DNA of 64,000 nucleotides from Vibrio sp. VB16 (GCF_015594925.2 NZ_CP087590.1:1178001-1242000); one strand, 5' to 3'; positions 1 to 8,238 are shown, counted from the first letter of the stretch. Numbers and translations: made by a program. The notes: generated by a model from the letters alone, not told the origin.

Positions 1-714
1 CAACTACCCACACCGAAAGGGCGGGACCGACAATTCGTTAAGCCTCGCTCTTTGTCCATTGATGAGATCTCAGTACAGGTTGAAAATTTCAAAAATGCAG
101 CAAGACGCGCGATCGATGCAGATTTAGACGGGGTAGAAATTCATGCTGCCAATGGCTTTCTTATCGATCAGTTTACACGGGACAGCAGTAACCAGCGCGA
201 TGATATCTATGGTGGAAGTATCGAAAATAGGTTGAGATTCATGATGGACGTCGTCACAGCGGTCTGTAATGAAATTGGACCAGACAAAGTTGGAATCAGG
301 CTTTCTCCCACCAACAACGTGTGGGAAATTTCAGATAGCCAGTATAGAGAAACGTTTACTCAAGCGGTACAGAAGCTCGATCGGTTTGGATTAGCTTACT
401 TGCATCTTTTAGAACCAAAGCCGGTAGCTGATACTGGAAGAAAAACCTTGGATTACTTAACTCCGGAGTTAAGAGAACAGTATACGGGTTACCTGATCGT
501 CAATGGAGGCTACAACAAAACGAGTGCGGAGCAGGTATTGCAGACGGGTATTGCGAATGGTGTGGCGTTTGGTATGCCGTTTATTGCCAATCCAGATCTT
601 GTAGAGCGCTATCAACATAATCTGGTGTTAGCTAGCCCTGACACTACTCGGTTTTATAGCCAAGGGGCTCAAGGTTATACCGATTATCCGAAGCTACTTA
701 GCCACGGGAATTAA
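1..714 (+). CDS. Old Yellow Enzyme family NADH:flavin oxidoreductase (5'-truncated by window edge)
   Basis: C-terminal part of an FMN-dependent ene-reductase of the OYE/NemA/xenobiotic reductase family. These TIM-barrel cytoplasmic enzymes reduce activated C=C bonds or nitro compounds with NAD(P)H. The frame is open from base 1, so the true start lies upstream; an internal TTG at 52 is not a start. Seen directly: the FVKPRSLS segment that normally precedes barrel strand 5, the substrate-binding His/Asn pair in IHAANGF (about nt 140-155), the DQFTRDSSNQRDDIYGGS loop and the late IVNGGY and FGMPFIANPDL phosphate-binding segments. It converges with a quinone reductase across a shared terminator. 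The substrate cannot be told. Confidence 0.9.
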   Translation, partial: QLPTPKGRDRQFVKPRSLSIDEISVQVENFKNAARRAIDADLDGVEIHAANGFLIDQFTRDSSNQRDDIYGGSIENRLRFMMDVVTAVCNEIGPDKVGIRLSPTNNVWEISDSQYRETFTQAVQKLDRFGLAYLHLLEPKPVADTGRKTLDYLTPELREQYTGYLIVNGGYNKTSAEQVLQTGIANGVAFGMPFIANPDLVERYQHNLVLASPDTTRFYSQGAQGYTDYPKLLSHGN

Positions 715-740
715 CATTAGTCATAGGGTATAATTAGTAT

Positions 741-772
741 AAAAGAGCATCGAATTGATCCGCTGCTCTTTT
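741..772. terminator. Bidirectional hairpin terminator
   Basis: AAAAGAGCA (741-749) pairs with TGCTCTTTT (764-772), a 9-bp stem with A and T runs on both flanks. It lies between the convergent OYE gene and quinone reductase gene and can serve both. Confidence 0.8.
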
Positions 773-777
773 AGCCA

Positions 778-1353
778 TTATCTACCTATTGCAGCCACAT
801 CTTTAACGGTTTGAAGCCAATTATTTTGTTGCTCCTGGTCTGATAAGATAACCGAACCAAATAAGTTATGTTCGGCCTTGCTAACCCCACTAAATTGAAG
901 CGTAAACTGATCTAATTGTTGCATAATGGGTTGTGCTTGTTCTGTTGCATAGTCAGCCGGTGCGTCCATCGTTAAGATGATCCTTGAGGTTTTACCTTTT
1001 AGTAGCTGCACGGGTTCTGGGTTGTCATCTTCAAATTTAAAAGCAAATCCCGGCAAAAACGTGCGGTCGAATAAGCCTTTTAGTTTTGCGGGTACCCCCC
1101 CCCACCAAACTGGTGCAACGATAACAATATGGTCTGCTAATAGAACGGATTGTTGAAACTCAATTAGACCCGGTTCCAATTGTTGTATCTCGTCATAACC
1201 ATTCTCTAAGCTTGGATTAAAATGCATCTCTGAAAGATTAAAGCGAGACACTTGATACTCTTTACTTGCTTCGTCTTCATAGGTATCACTCAACTGTTTG
1301 GCAAAACTGACTTCCTTTGGGTTGCCGTTCAATAATAAAATGTTTTTCATCAT
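778..1353 (-). CDS. NAD(P)H:quinone oxidoreductase, flavodoxin-like fold
   Basis: 191-residue protein of the flavodoxin_2/NQO1-like family, a soluble FMN/FAD enzyme doing two-electron reduction of quinones or similar electrophiles. Seen: N-terminal LLLNGNPK phosphate loop, VIVAPVWWGGVPAKLKGLFDR signature (WWGG at about residues 83-86) and a GFAFKFE segment. It follows the MerR gene by 30 nt on the same strand with an AAGGA site before ATGATG, so the two form an operon. The conserved WWGGV codons create a run of nine G residues (1095-1103), a slippage-prone tract inside the active-site region. Substrate unknown. Confidence 0.88.
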   Translation of the reverse strand: MMKNILLLNGNPKEVSFAKQLSDTYEDEASKEYQVSRFNLSEMHFNPSLENGYDEIQQLEPGLIEFQQSVLLADHIVIVAPVWWGGVPAKLKGLFDRTFLPGFAFKFEDDNPEPVQLLKGKTSRIILTMDAPADYATEQAQPIMQQLDQFTLQFSGVSKAEHNLFGSVILSDQEQQNNWLQTVKDVAAIGR

Positions 1354-1383
1354 TACTTCCTTATTTAAGTAGTGACGAATATT

Positions 1384-1761
1384 TTATTCTCTCCCCTTAA
1401 GGGAAGAGTCAAGCGTATTAGAAGAAAAATTCATCGCATCGATGCATTTCTCCACTTTTTTTACCTTATTAGAGATAGCTAGCATCTCTGCTTGCAGTTC
1501 ATTTTTGACTTCTATAAGAAATTGGTTTATTCGAGCCCAGTCGATTACCCCATCATGGTAAACAATCACATTTTTTAATCTCGCTAATGTAACACCCAGT
1601 TTTTTAGCCTCAGAAATTAGACTGAGAATCTCAATATCTGTGTTTGTGTAGACACGGTAACGGCCTTGCCGCAATGGAGACCGAATAAGTCCTTTCTCTT
1701 CGTAAAATCTGATCGCTTTTATGGATAGTCCGGTTCTTTTTGAAACCTCACCAATAAACAT
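1384..1761 (-). CDS. MerR family transcriptional regulator
   Basis: 125-residue regulator with the MerR winged helix at the N terminus (GEVSKRTGLSIKAIRFYEEKGL, RYRVY) followed by a C-terminal helix for dimerisation. I chose the ATG at 1761 over an in-frame ATG at 1794 because the family starts right at the helix-turn-helix and an AAAGAG site lies 8 nt upstream. No cysteine pattern typical of metal sensors is visible, so it more likely senses an organic or redox-active compound. The downstream quinone reductase is the obvious target. The spacer promoter was not pinned down. Confidence 0.87.
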   Translation of the reverse strand: MFIGEVSKRTGLSIKAIRFYEEKGLIRSPLRQGRYRVYTNTDIEILSLISEAKKLGVTLARLKNVIVYHDGVIDWARINQFLIEVKNELQAEMLAISNKVKKVEKCIDAMNFSSNTLDSSLKGRE

Positions 1762-1823
1762 ATTTTTGTACTCTTTGTATTCGAGTTTTAACACATTATC
1801 CTTATCGCTCTCTTCTGAGCAAT

Positions 1824-2678
1824 TTAAGACGGTTGCAAATAAGGTAATAAAGCTTCAATTCTCTCGATGTTTTCATATGCAATGGAGTATTGCATCGCAT
1901 CAAAGTTGGTTTCTGCAACGACTTTGACTTTAAAGCGTTCTATGAGACTAAGCGTCGATTCATTTACATACATATAGCCATCCGTTTGTTCTATTCTATC
2001 AAGCAAGAACATGTAGTCATTCATTCTGATTAATGGCGGCTTTGGTATTTTAGACCCGTGTGAATCTTCTAATAGGTGATAAGTATAATATGGATAGGGT
2101 TTTAACGCGGAAAACTGTTTATCTAATGCAAGCTTGAGTACTGGGTGTCCTTCTCGAACAATAATATATTTTTTGGACTCGAACGTTCGTAATGTTTTAA
2201 GCCATGAGCATCCTGAGATAATAGTAGAATCAGCAATAATTAGATCCAAATTTTTGGTCTCACTATTGCCCACTAATCCTCGAGCACTCGCTATATTGAT
2301 ATTTAAATTATAGTCTTCTTCTTTTTCTAAGAAACGATGTAAACCCGATTGAAAAATGGGATAGCAATCGATGCCTAGTCCAATATTTAAAATAACTCTT
2401 TTCTCATGAGAAAGATTATGTACATCATGATGTATATGTTCAATTTCATCCAGAATCAAAATGGCTCGCTGATAAAACCGGCAAGAGAATTCTGTTGGCA
2501 CTAAGCCATTGGTTGTACGAGTAAAAAGGGATAAGCCCAGATAATCTTCAAGAGATTGTATCGCTCGGGTAACACTTGACTGCGATAAGTGGAGTACTTC
2601 AGAGGCTCCAGTGACACTTTTCTTCTGAAAAGTAACCACGAATATCCTCAATAACTTAAGATCATTTAGTTTCGACAT
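1824..2678 (-). CDS. LysR family transcriptional regulator
   Basis: 284-residue LTTR with an N-terminal HTH (LKLLRIFVVTFQKKSVTGASEVLHLS, then SSVTRAIQSLEDYLGLSLFTR at about 30-50) and a substrate-binding-like domain. It is transcribed away from the sulfatase gene across a 349-bp intergenic region, the classic arrangement for an LTTR controlling its divergent neighbour. I infer that it regulates the sulfatase-TctCBA unit. The inducer would be the imported compound, which is unknown. It also lies 62 bp upstream of merR on the same strand, and co-transcription is possible. Confidence 0.9.
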   Translation of the reverse strand: MSKLNDLKLLRIFVVTFQKKSVTGASEVLHLSQSSVTRAIQSLEDYLGLSLFTRTTNGLVPTEFSCRFYQRAILILDEIEHIHHDVHNLSHEKRVILNIGLGIDCYPIFQSGLHRFLEKEEDYNLNINIASARGLVGNSETKNLDLIIADSTIISGCSWLKTLRTFESKKYIIVREGHPVLKLALDKQFSALKPYPYYTYHLLEDSHGSKIPKPPLIRMNDYMFLLDRIEQTDGYMYVNESTLSLIERFKVKVVAETNFDAMQYSIAYENIERIEALLPYLQPS

Positions 2679-3027
2679 AGGATTGTAAATATAGACATTA
2701 TAGTACGAACGATTGAATATGATGTGAGCTTCTTCGCATTGTGAAAAACTTTGTTACCTATCCAGATTGAGCATATCCGTATGCAATAATAACAATAGAC
2801 ACAAAATTCAAATCATGGTTTTCTTTATATAGTTTATGGTGATGTACGTTTAACTAAAAAAGAAAAATTTGGGTTTGATTTTAAATATAGAATGAATTTC
2901 TTTTTATTAAATGCAATCAAGATTTTATTTGGTGTTATAAAATATATTACCTATGCAACCAGTATTATTTAAAGTGTACGCATCTTTATGGTATCAAAGA
3001 TGTCTGGAGTAATAAAAGGAATGTATT
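2679..3027. promoter_or_regulatory. Divergent LysR / sulfatase promoter region
   Basis: 349 bp of very A+T-rich DNA with no coding potential. It must hold the divergent promoters of the LysR regulator and the sulfatase operon. Stretches such as TTATAAAATATATT near 2935-2950 could serve as promoter elements, but no single site stands out. Confidence 0.5.
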
Positions 3028-4491
3028 TTGTCAAAATCACCGTATAACATAATTATTATTAATCCAGACCAAATGCGGGCAGATTATATGACGCCTGCGG
3101 GTCATCCGTTTATAGATACTCGAAATCTTAACCGATTGGCTGAGAAGGGGACCTATTTCCCTAACGCATTCACCACTAGCCCAATGTGTGGGCCATCAAG
3201 AACCTCATTTATTACTGGTCAGTACCCAATTGAGCACCAAATTAGAAATTATGTCGGTACGATGTCACCAGATTATCCCAATATGCTCTCAGAGTTAAAG
3301 CGAAATGGCTATAACTTGGGCCTGTTTGGCAAAGATCATATCATTGAACCGGACGCCATCGGTGTGATGTACGATGAAGGTGAAGATATTTGTATCGGTA
3401 ACATGGACGATCATCCAGGTTACAAAAAAAGTTGGGATAGTGGTTCACTTACCGCAGAATCAAAATACAATTTGACTGAACGACTTACGACCAATTGCCT
3501 CAGTTTTATTGAACGTAATGTCACCGAGAATAAACCTTACTTTGCCACTATTAATCTACAAGACCCTCATCCCTATTTTGCTGCGCCAGCACCGTACGAT
3601 TCGCTCTTCTCTGCGGAGCAATTTGAGCTACCTAAGAGCTTTAGAACATCAGTGGACAACAAGGAGCCAGTAAGGCTGACAAACTGGCGAATACACAGCG
3701 AATCTTTGCAGGCAACAGAGCAAGAGATGAAAGAGGCCATGGCGATGTATTGTGGTCAAATAAGGTATGTTGATGATCAGGTAGGTAGGATAATTGACAA
3801 ACTCGAGCAACTTGACCAATTAGATAATACCGTTATTATTTTCTGGAGTGATCATGGCGAGTTCTTAGGAGACTTCGGTGTCACTCATAAAGGACTTATG
3901 TTCTATGACTGCCTAACTCGTATACCGCTTATTATGTATGATCCTAGTGGTCACCTTTCTTCTGGTTCCAATTCTCACCTAGTCGAATCTATTGATATTA
4001 TGCCGACGGTTTTGTCCATCCTTGGGATAGACACACCATCTTATTGTCGAGGGCAAAGCCTGATATCAGAAGACTACATAGAAAGAGAGAGTGTATTGGC
4101 AGAAGGCGGTATATATGCGATGCAGCCAAAAGCACCGATCTCTGGCCTTGCAATCAAGGCACCCCATGATCCAACACAATGGGGTCCTGGAACAATGTTA
4201 CGTACTAAAAAACATAAGTTGGTAATTTACGCCGACGATAACGGTGAACTCTATGACTTAACCGCAGATCCAGAAGAAACAACCAACCTGTTTGATGATG
4301 AAAGCTATAACGAAATACGCCATGAGTTAACACTGACTTTATTAAAAAGACAGCAGTGCCAAGGGCAACCACCAGAATTTTTGCCAAAGACCGCACAAAA
4401 GGTGTTTGAGCGAAATCCAAAATCATATCTTGGTGATTTTGAACAACATGAAAACCTTCTAAGAATAAAAAAGATGAAAAACAATCTTTAA
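3028..4491 (+). CDS. Cytoplasmic type I sulfatase (formylglycine-dependent)
   Basis: 487-residue alkaline-phosphatase-superfamily hydrolase. The N-terminal NPDQMRADYM metal site, the CGPSR motif (Cys54, the Cys-type residue converted to formylglycine), the late SDHGEFLGDFG metal ligands and HKGLMFYD place it with sulfatases near the choline-sulfatase/phosphonate monoester hydrolase branch. There is no signal peptide, so it acts in the cytoplasm. The start is TTG at 3028, with AAAGGA 7 nt upstream; the ATG at 3021 is out of frame. It heads a unit with a TTT transporter 46 nt downstream, implying desulfation of an imported organosulfate. No maturase is nearby. A phosphonate/phosphate ester substrate is possible. 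Confidence 0.88.
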   Translation: MSKSPYNIIIINPDQMRADYMTPAGHPFIDTRNLNRLAEKGTYFPNAFTTSPMCGPSRTSFITGQYPIEHQIRNYVGTMSPDYPNMLSELKRNGYNLGLFGKDHIIEPDAIGVMYDEGEDICIGNMDDHPGYKKSWDSGSLTAESKYNLTERLTTNCLSFIERNVTENKPYFATINLQDPHPYFAAPAPYDSLFSAEQFELPKSFRTSVDNKEPVRLTNWRIHSESLQATEQEMKEAMAMYCGQIRYVDDQVGRIIDKLEQLDQLDNTVIIFWSDHGEFLGDFGVTHKGLMFYDCLTRIPLIMYDPSGHLSSGSNSHLVESIDIMPTVLSILGIDTPSYCRGQSLISEDYIERESVLAEGGIYAMQPKAPISGLAIKAPHDPTQWGPGTMLRTKKHKLVIYADDNGELYDLTADPEETTNLFDDESYNEIRHELTLTLLKRQQCQGQPPEFLPKTAQKVFERNPKSYLGDFEQHENLLRIKKMKNNL

Positions 4492-4515
4492 ACCAATAAC
4501 CTGAACCAATAACCT
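4491..4515. repeat. Tandem 12-bp direct repeat
   Basis: AACCAATAACCT occurs at 4491-4502 and again at 4504-4515, separated by one base, in the short gap between the sulfatase stop codon and tctC. Probably a small local duplication; no function is evident. Confidence 0.6.
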
Positions 4516-4537
4516 AAACAAAAAACGGAGAACTGAC

Positions 4538-5473
4538 ATGAATAGGAAGCATCTATTAGGACTGTTATCTTTACCTCTAGCCGCTTTATCTCTATCTGTT
4601 TCGGCAGCTGAGTTTCCGGCGAAACCGATTACGCTATTAATGCCTTGGGGACCCGGTGGTAGTTCCGATACTCAAGCTCGTGCATTAGCGAATGTTGCGC
4701 AAAAATATATCCACACTAATCTTATTGTGAAAAACAGAACGGGTGCGGGTGGTACTATTGCGGCGACAGAACTGGCGCGTGCAAAAGCGGATGGGTACAC
4801 TTTAATGTGGTATACCTCTGGTGTGTCGACCACTCAACCAATGATCAGAAAAGTAAAATACTCTCTTGATGATTTTGTTCCAGTTATTGGTACAACATCA
4901 GAACCATTGTTGTTAGCTGTGCCTAAATCTTCACCATATAACACAGTTGCTGACCTAAAAGGTCATGATTTTAATGCTGGTTCACCTGGCGCTGGTAGCA
5001 TGCCTAATATCGCGATGGTGGCACTGTCGAAAAAAGTTGGCTTTGGTATGGATAATGTTATCTACAAAAGTACAACAGAAGCGAATGTTGCCATGATAGG
5101 TGGTCACATTGATATCTCTATAACGCAGCCTTCTATTGAAGTTTCTTTGGGCGAAAAGATGCGTGTTTTAGCCGTCTTTACTGAAGAAAGGCTACCTGAG
5201 TATCCAGATGTTCCGACAGTACGTGAAGCCGGTTTTGATCTGGTAATGGATAACTACAACTTTATTATGGCGCCTAAGGATACGCCAAAAGATAGAATTG
5301 AGACTATTCGTTCAGGTTTTGAAACCATGCTAAATTCAGCAGAATTCAAGACATTTGCTAATAACGCGAATATTACCGTATTCGATATAACATCAGAAAA
5401 AATCTATCAGAACTTTGATAAGGAACTTAATGAACTTCCCCCATTACTGAAAGAGATGGGAATTATCAAATAA
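4538..5473 (+). CDS. TctC/Bug family periplasmic solute-binding protein
   Basis: 311-residue substrate-binding subunit of a tripartite tricarboxylate transporter. A clear signal peptide ends at VSAA (about residue 24), followed by the family's EFPAKPITLLMPWGPGGSSDTQAR loop that binds a carboxylate of the ligand. ACGGAG lies 7-12 nt before the ATG. It sits downstream of the sulfatase and upstream of tctB and tctA in one orientation. Bug proteins bind mono-, di- and tricarboxylates and some amino acids; here I infer a ligand carrying a sulfate ester. A 9-bp hairpin directly follows the gene. Confidence 0.9.
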   Translation: MNRKHLLGLLSLPLAALSLSVSAAEFPAKPITLLMPWGPGGSSDTQARALANVAQKYIHTNLIVKNRTGAGGTIAATELARAKADGYTLMWYTSGVSTTQPMIRKVKYSLDDFVPVIGTTSEPLLLAVPKSSPYNTVADLKGHDFNAGSPGAGSMPNIAMVALSKKVGFGMDNVIYKSTTEANVAMIGGHIDISITQPSIEVSLGEKMRVLAVFTEERLPEYPDVPTVREAGFDLVMDNYNFIMAPKDTPKDRIETIRSGFETMLNSAEFKTFANNANITVFDITSEKIYQNFDKELNELPPLLKEMGIIK

Positions 5474-5485
5474 CCTAAGTAGTTG

Positions 5486-5509
5486 GCTGCCATACTGAGA
5501 TATGGCAGC
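5486..5509 (+). promoter_or_regulatory. Intercistronic hairpin after tctC
   Basis: GCTGCCATA (5486-5494) and TATGGCAGC (5501-5509) form a perfect 9-bp stem with a 6-nt loop and no U-run. It lies between the binding-protein and membrane genes, where such hairpins usually protect or attenuate the upstream message. It covers an ATG at 5502, which argues that tctB starts later. Confidence 0.7.
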
Positions 5510-5525
5510 TATTTGGATGAATACG

Positions 5526-5975
5526 ATGAACAATAACGTCTCGAAGAACATTTTTAACCTAATAATCATTTTATTTTCAGTAGTGATTTATATATTGATT
5601 CCATATCAAACCTCTGACTTACAAGTTTCTTATGTCTCCTCTAGGGCATTCCCCACATTGCTTTGCCAAGCGTTATTTGTTGTGGCTGTAACGAGTGGAT
5701 GCTACGATTTTTTCACTTCAAAAAGTGGATGCAAAATAAGAACGGAGCTTATTTCGGGTCAGGCCATTACCGTGTATAGCATCATGTTATTGTCCGTGAT
5801 TGCTATGTCTTACATAGGGTTCAATATCGCAATCACTATTGGATCAATTTTGATACTCGCTACTCTTAGATTGAAAAAAATATATGCCTACGTACTCATT
5901 CCTATCATGGTCTATTTTATCTCTTATATATTCACAACCTTCCTATATATTGAATTGCCAACGGGAGTTCTCTAG
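5526..5975 (+). CDS. TctB family small membrane subunit of TTT transporter
   Basis: About 149 residues with four hydrophobic segments (for example NLIIILFSVVIYILI, ALFVVAVTSG and AITVYSIMLLSVIAM), the size and topology of TctB, the poorly conserved small membrane subunit of TTT systems. Three in-frame ATGs exist. I prefer 5526 because TTGGA lies about 9 nt upstream and the first (5502) is buried in a stable hairpin. The gene ends with TAG directly abutting the tctA ATG, so the two are translationally linked. Confidence 0.82.
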   Translation: MNNNVSKNIFNLIIILFSVVIYILIPYQTSDLQVSYVSSRAFPTLLCQALFVVAVTSGCYDFFTSKSGCKIRTELISGQAITVYSIMLLSVIAMSYIGFNIAITIGSILILATLRLKKIYAYVLIPIMVYFISYIFTTFLYIELPTGVL

Positions 5976-7496
5976 ATGAATTATGCAGAGCTTTTAAACA
6001 GTTTTTATATGTTGTTGAACTGGGATACATTTTTATTTATAAATGTGGGCCTGCTTGTCGGCATCATTTTCGGCTCTTTACCCGGTCTAACGACGGTGAT
6101 GGGGGTCACTCTAGCACTACCATTTACTTTTAATATGGCTCCAACGACAGGAATAGGGATGCTACTGGGCGTTTACTGTGGCGGGGTGTATGGAGGGTCA
6201 ATCACGGCAATTTTAATTCGAACACCTGGGACACCCGCTTCTGCCGCAACGTTAAATGATGGCTTTGAGTTAACGAAAAAAGGTCTCGCATTAAAGGCGA
6301 TGCAAATGGCGCTTTATGCGTCGGTGATCAGTGGGATTATTAGTGCATTAATGCTGCTATTTATTGCACCCCAATTGGCAAAAGTTGCGCTCAAATTTGG
6401 CTCAGCAGAGTACTTCGCTTTAGCCGTGTTTGGATTGTCTGTCGTCATTGCAGTAAACAGTAATATTTTGAAAGGTATTGCGGCAGCATGTATCGGAATG
6501 CTGATTAAAACCGTCGGTTTGGACCCGATAGATGGATTAGATCGGTTTACGTTTGATCTATTAGATTTGAGTGGCGGTATCGAGCTTGTACCGGCCTTAA
6601 TTGGGTTGTTTGCTGTCTCTGAAATATTGCGGCGCATAGATGATTTACGTAAAACAGGAAAGCTCAGCGTCCCTGCTACAACAGGAGGTTCGTTGACGAT
6701 GGCTGAATTTCTGCCATCCTTGAAAACAATTGTTAAGTCCTCTTTTATCGGTACTTTTATTGGTGCAGTACCCGGCACTGGAGCCGTAACTTCTTCGTTC
6801 TTGGCTTACAACGAAGCGAGAAGAAGTTCTAAAAATCCAGAACAATTTGGCAAAGGCAGTTTAGAAGGTATTGCAGCATCTGAAGCGGGCAATAATGGTA
6901 TTACTGGCGCGACACTTATCCCAATGCTAACCCTTGGTATACCTGGAGACATCATTGCAGCCATTTTATTAGGGGCGCTAATGGTACATGGTCTTATTCC
7001 CGGACCTAAGTTATTTGAACATCATGCCACAGAAGTATATGGAATGATATTTAGCTTGTTTATCATTAACATATTGATGATCTTTCATGCGCTTGCTTAT
7101 ATCAAAATATACAAAAACGTGATGAAAATTAACCCCTATTTGTTTACCTCTATTTTGTTTATCTTCTGCGTATCAGGATGCTACGCGGTCAATAATAGCT
7201 TATTCGATGTGCAAGTCATGATGGTATTTGGAATGATCGGATTTTTTCTTCCAAAGTTTGACTATCCATTAACACCTTTGCTCATGGGTATCGTATTAGG
7301 TCCGATAGCCGAGTCATCATTCCGCCAAGCGCTAACCATTTCAAAAGGCAGTTATGTTATCTTTGTTAGCCATCCTTTGAGTGCGGTAATTTTGGCAGCA
7401 AGCACATTGATATTGCTATTCTCGGCCTACAAACAATTGACGACAAAGAGTCAAAAACGGTCAGAACCTGAAGACACACATCAAGCCACATTGTAA
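5976..7496 (+). CDS. TctA family large membrane subunit of TTT transporter
   Basis: 506-residue integral membrane protein, the channel subunit of the tripartite tricarboxylate transporter. Typical features are the early GSLPGLTTVMGVTLALPF and GVYGGSITAILIRTPGTPAS repeats, the second copy GAVPGTGAV and TLGIPGDIIAA, and about 12 hydrophobic segments. GGGAG in the end of tctB lies 9 nt before the ATG. It works with the preceding TctB and TctC; uptake is ion-driven, not ATP-driven. It is the last gene of the sulfatase unit and ends next to a 17-bp inverted repeat. Confidence 0.93.
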   Translation: MNYAELLNSFYMLLNWDTFLFINVGLLVGIIFGSLPGLTTVMGVTLALPFTFNMAPTTGIGMLLGVYCGGVYGGSITAILIRTPGTPASAATLNDGFELTKKGLALKAMQMALYASVISGIISALMLLFIAPQLAKVALKFGSAEYFALAVFGLSVVIAVNSNILKGIAAACIGMLIKTVGLDPIDGLDRFTFDLLDLSGGIELVPALIGLFAVSEILRRIDDLRKTGKLSVPATTGGSLTMAEFLPSLKTIVKSSFIGTFIGAVPGTGAVTSSFLAYNEARRSSKNPEQFGKGSLEGIAASEAGNNGITGATLIPMLTLGIPGDIIAAILLGALMVHGLIPGPKLFEHHATEVYGMIFSLFIINILMIFHALAYIKIYKNVMKINPYLFTSILFIFCVSGCYAVNNSLFDVQVMMVFGMIGFFLPKFDYPLTPLLMGIVLGPIAESSFRQALTISKGSYVIFVSHPLSAVILAASTLILLFSAYKQLTTKSQKRSEPEDTHQATL

Positions 7497-7502
7497 GACT
7501 GT

Positions 7503-7546
7503 CCAGTAGATTATGTTCATATTTTGAGCTGAACATAATCTACTGG
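7503..7546. repeat. 17-bp perfect inverted repeat between tctA and truncated lysR
   Basis: The left arm at 7503-7519 starts CCAGTAGATTATG and the right arm at 7530-7546 ends ATAATCTACTGG. The arms are perfectly complementary over 17 bp around a 10-nt loop. No U-run follows on either strand, so it is not a textbook terminator, although RNA from either side would fold tightly. The lysR stop codon lies inside the right arm. Confidence 0.85.
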
Positions 7547-8145
7547 TTCAATTTAAGACCGCCTTCAAATGAGTTAACATCATCGTCAAAAAGAGGATGT
7601 CCCTTTCGCGCGTAAAGTATGGGATAAATGCTACCGATGTGTTCAGATAAGTATTTATGACTATTTTCCCGCGTGTAGTGCATAGTAAAGTCGATTTCAC
7701 CAGCATCAAGTAAGGGGAAGGGATTGGACTTAATATTTGATTCTGTGATTGACACCTTTGGTGCTACTTTCATTATGTCTGTTGCCAAACGAGGCATTAA
7801 AAAGGAGGCGATGTAAGTAGGCACAGATAAATTAAAGGTAATTTCACTATCAAAGGGGTCAAACTCTTTTGGTACAATTAGGTGGTGTAGGTCGCTTAGC
7901 AGTGGGGCAATCAATAATTCCAATTCTATTGCTTTAGGGGTAGGAGAAATACCACTTGAGGTTCTAATAAATAAATCGTCTGCAAACAGAGTTCGTAGTT
8001 TTGCCAATGTCCTACTCATTGCTGACTGGGATACAAACAATTGTTCCGCGGCTCTTGAAACGTTGCGTTCTTTTAGGAGTACTTTAAGTGACACCAGTAG
8101 ATTGAGGTCAACACGAGATAATTCAAATTCTACGCTTCTTTTCAT
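7540..8145 (-). CDS. LysR family regulator lacking its C-terminal third (probable remnant)
   Basis: The 201 residues have an intact LTTR HTH (VSRAAEQLFVSQSAMSRTLAKLR at about 30-52) and only the first subdomain of the effector domain; normal LTTRs are about 290-310 residues. The frame stops in the inverted repeat at 7540, and the next bases are the 3' end of tctA, so no lost C terminus is available in another frame. It could still bind DNA as a truncated form, but is more likely decaying. NodD/LeuO-like N-terminal architecture (ELSRVDLNLLVSLKVLL). Confidence 0.75.
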   Translation of the reverse strand: MKRSVEFELSRVDLNLLVSLKVLLKERNVSRAAEQLFVSQSAMSRTLAKLRTLFADDLFIRTSSGISPTPKAIELELLIAPLLSDLHHLIVPKEFDPFDSEITFNLSVPTYIASFLMPRLATDIMKVAPKVSITESNIKSNPFPLLDAGEIDFTMHYTRENSHKYLSEHIGSIYPILYARKGHPLFDDDVNSFEGGLKLNQ

Positions 8146-8214
8146 TTCAGGTATTATCCAAAATTAGCATAATTACTTGTAAGAATAAGTCAGAATGTGA
8201 ATTTTAAAAAGGTG

Positions 8215-8238
8215 AGGAATAGGAATAGGAATAGGAAT
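8215..8238. repeat. Hexanucleotide tandem repeat (AGGAAT)x4
   Basis: Four perfect AGGAAT units in a row, followed by the decayed AGAAAGAAT. It lies 70-93 bp upstream of the truncated lysR start and just beyond the end of the DUF1254 gene. Such repeats can change copy number by slippage. Confidence 0.85.
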
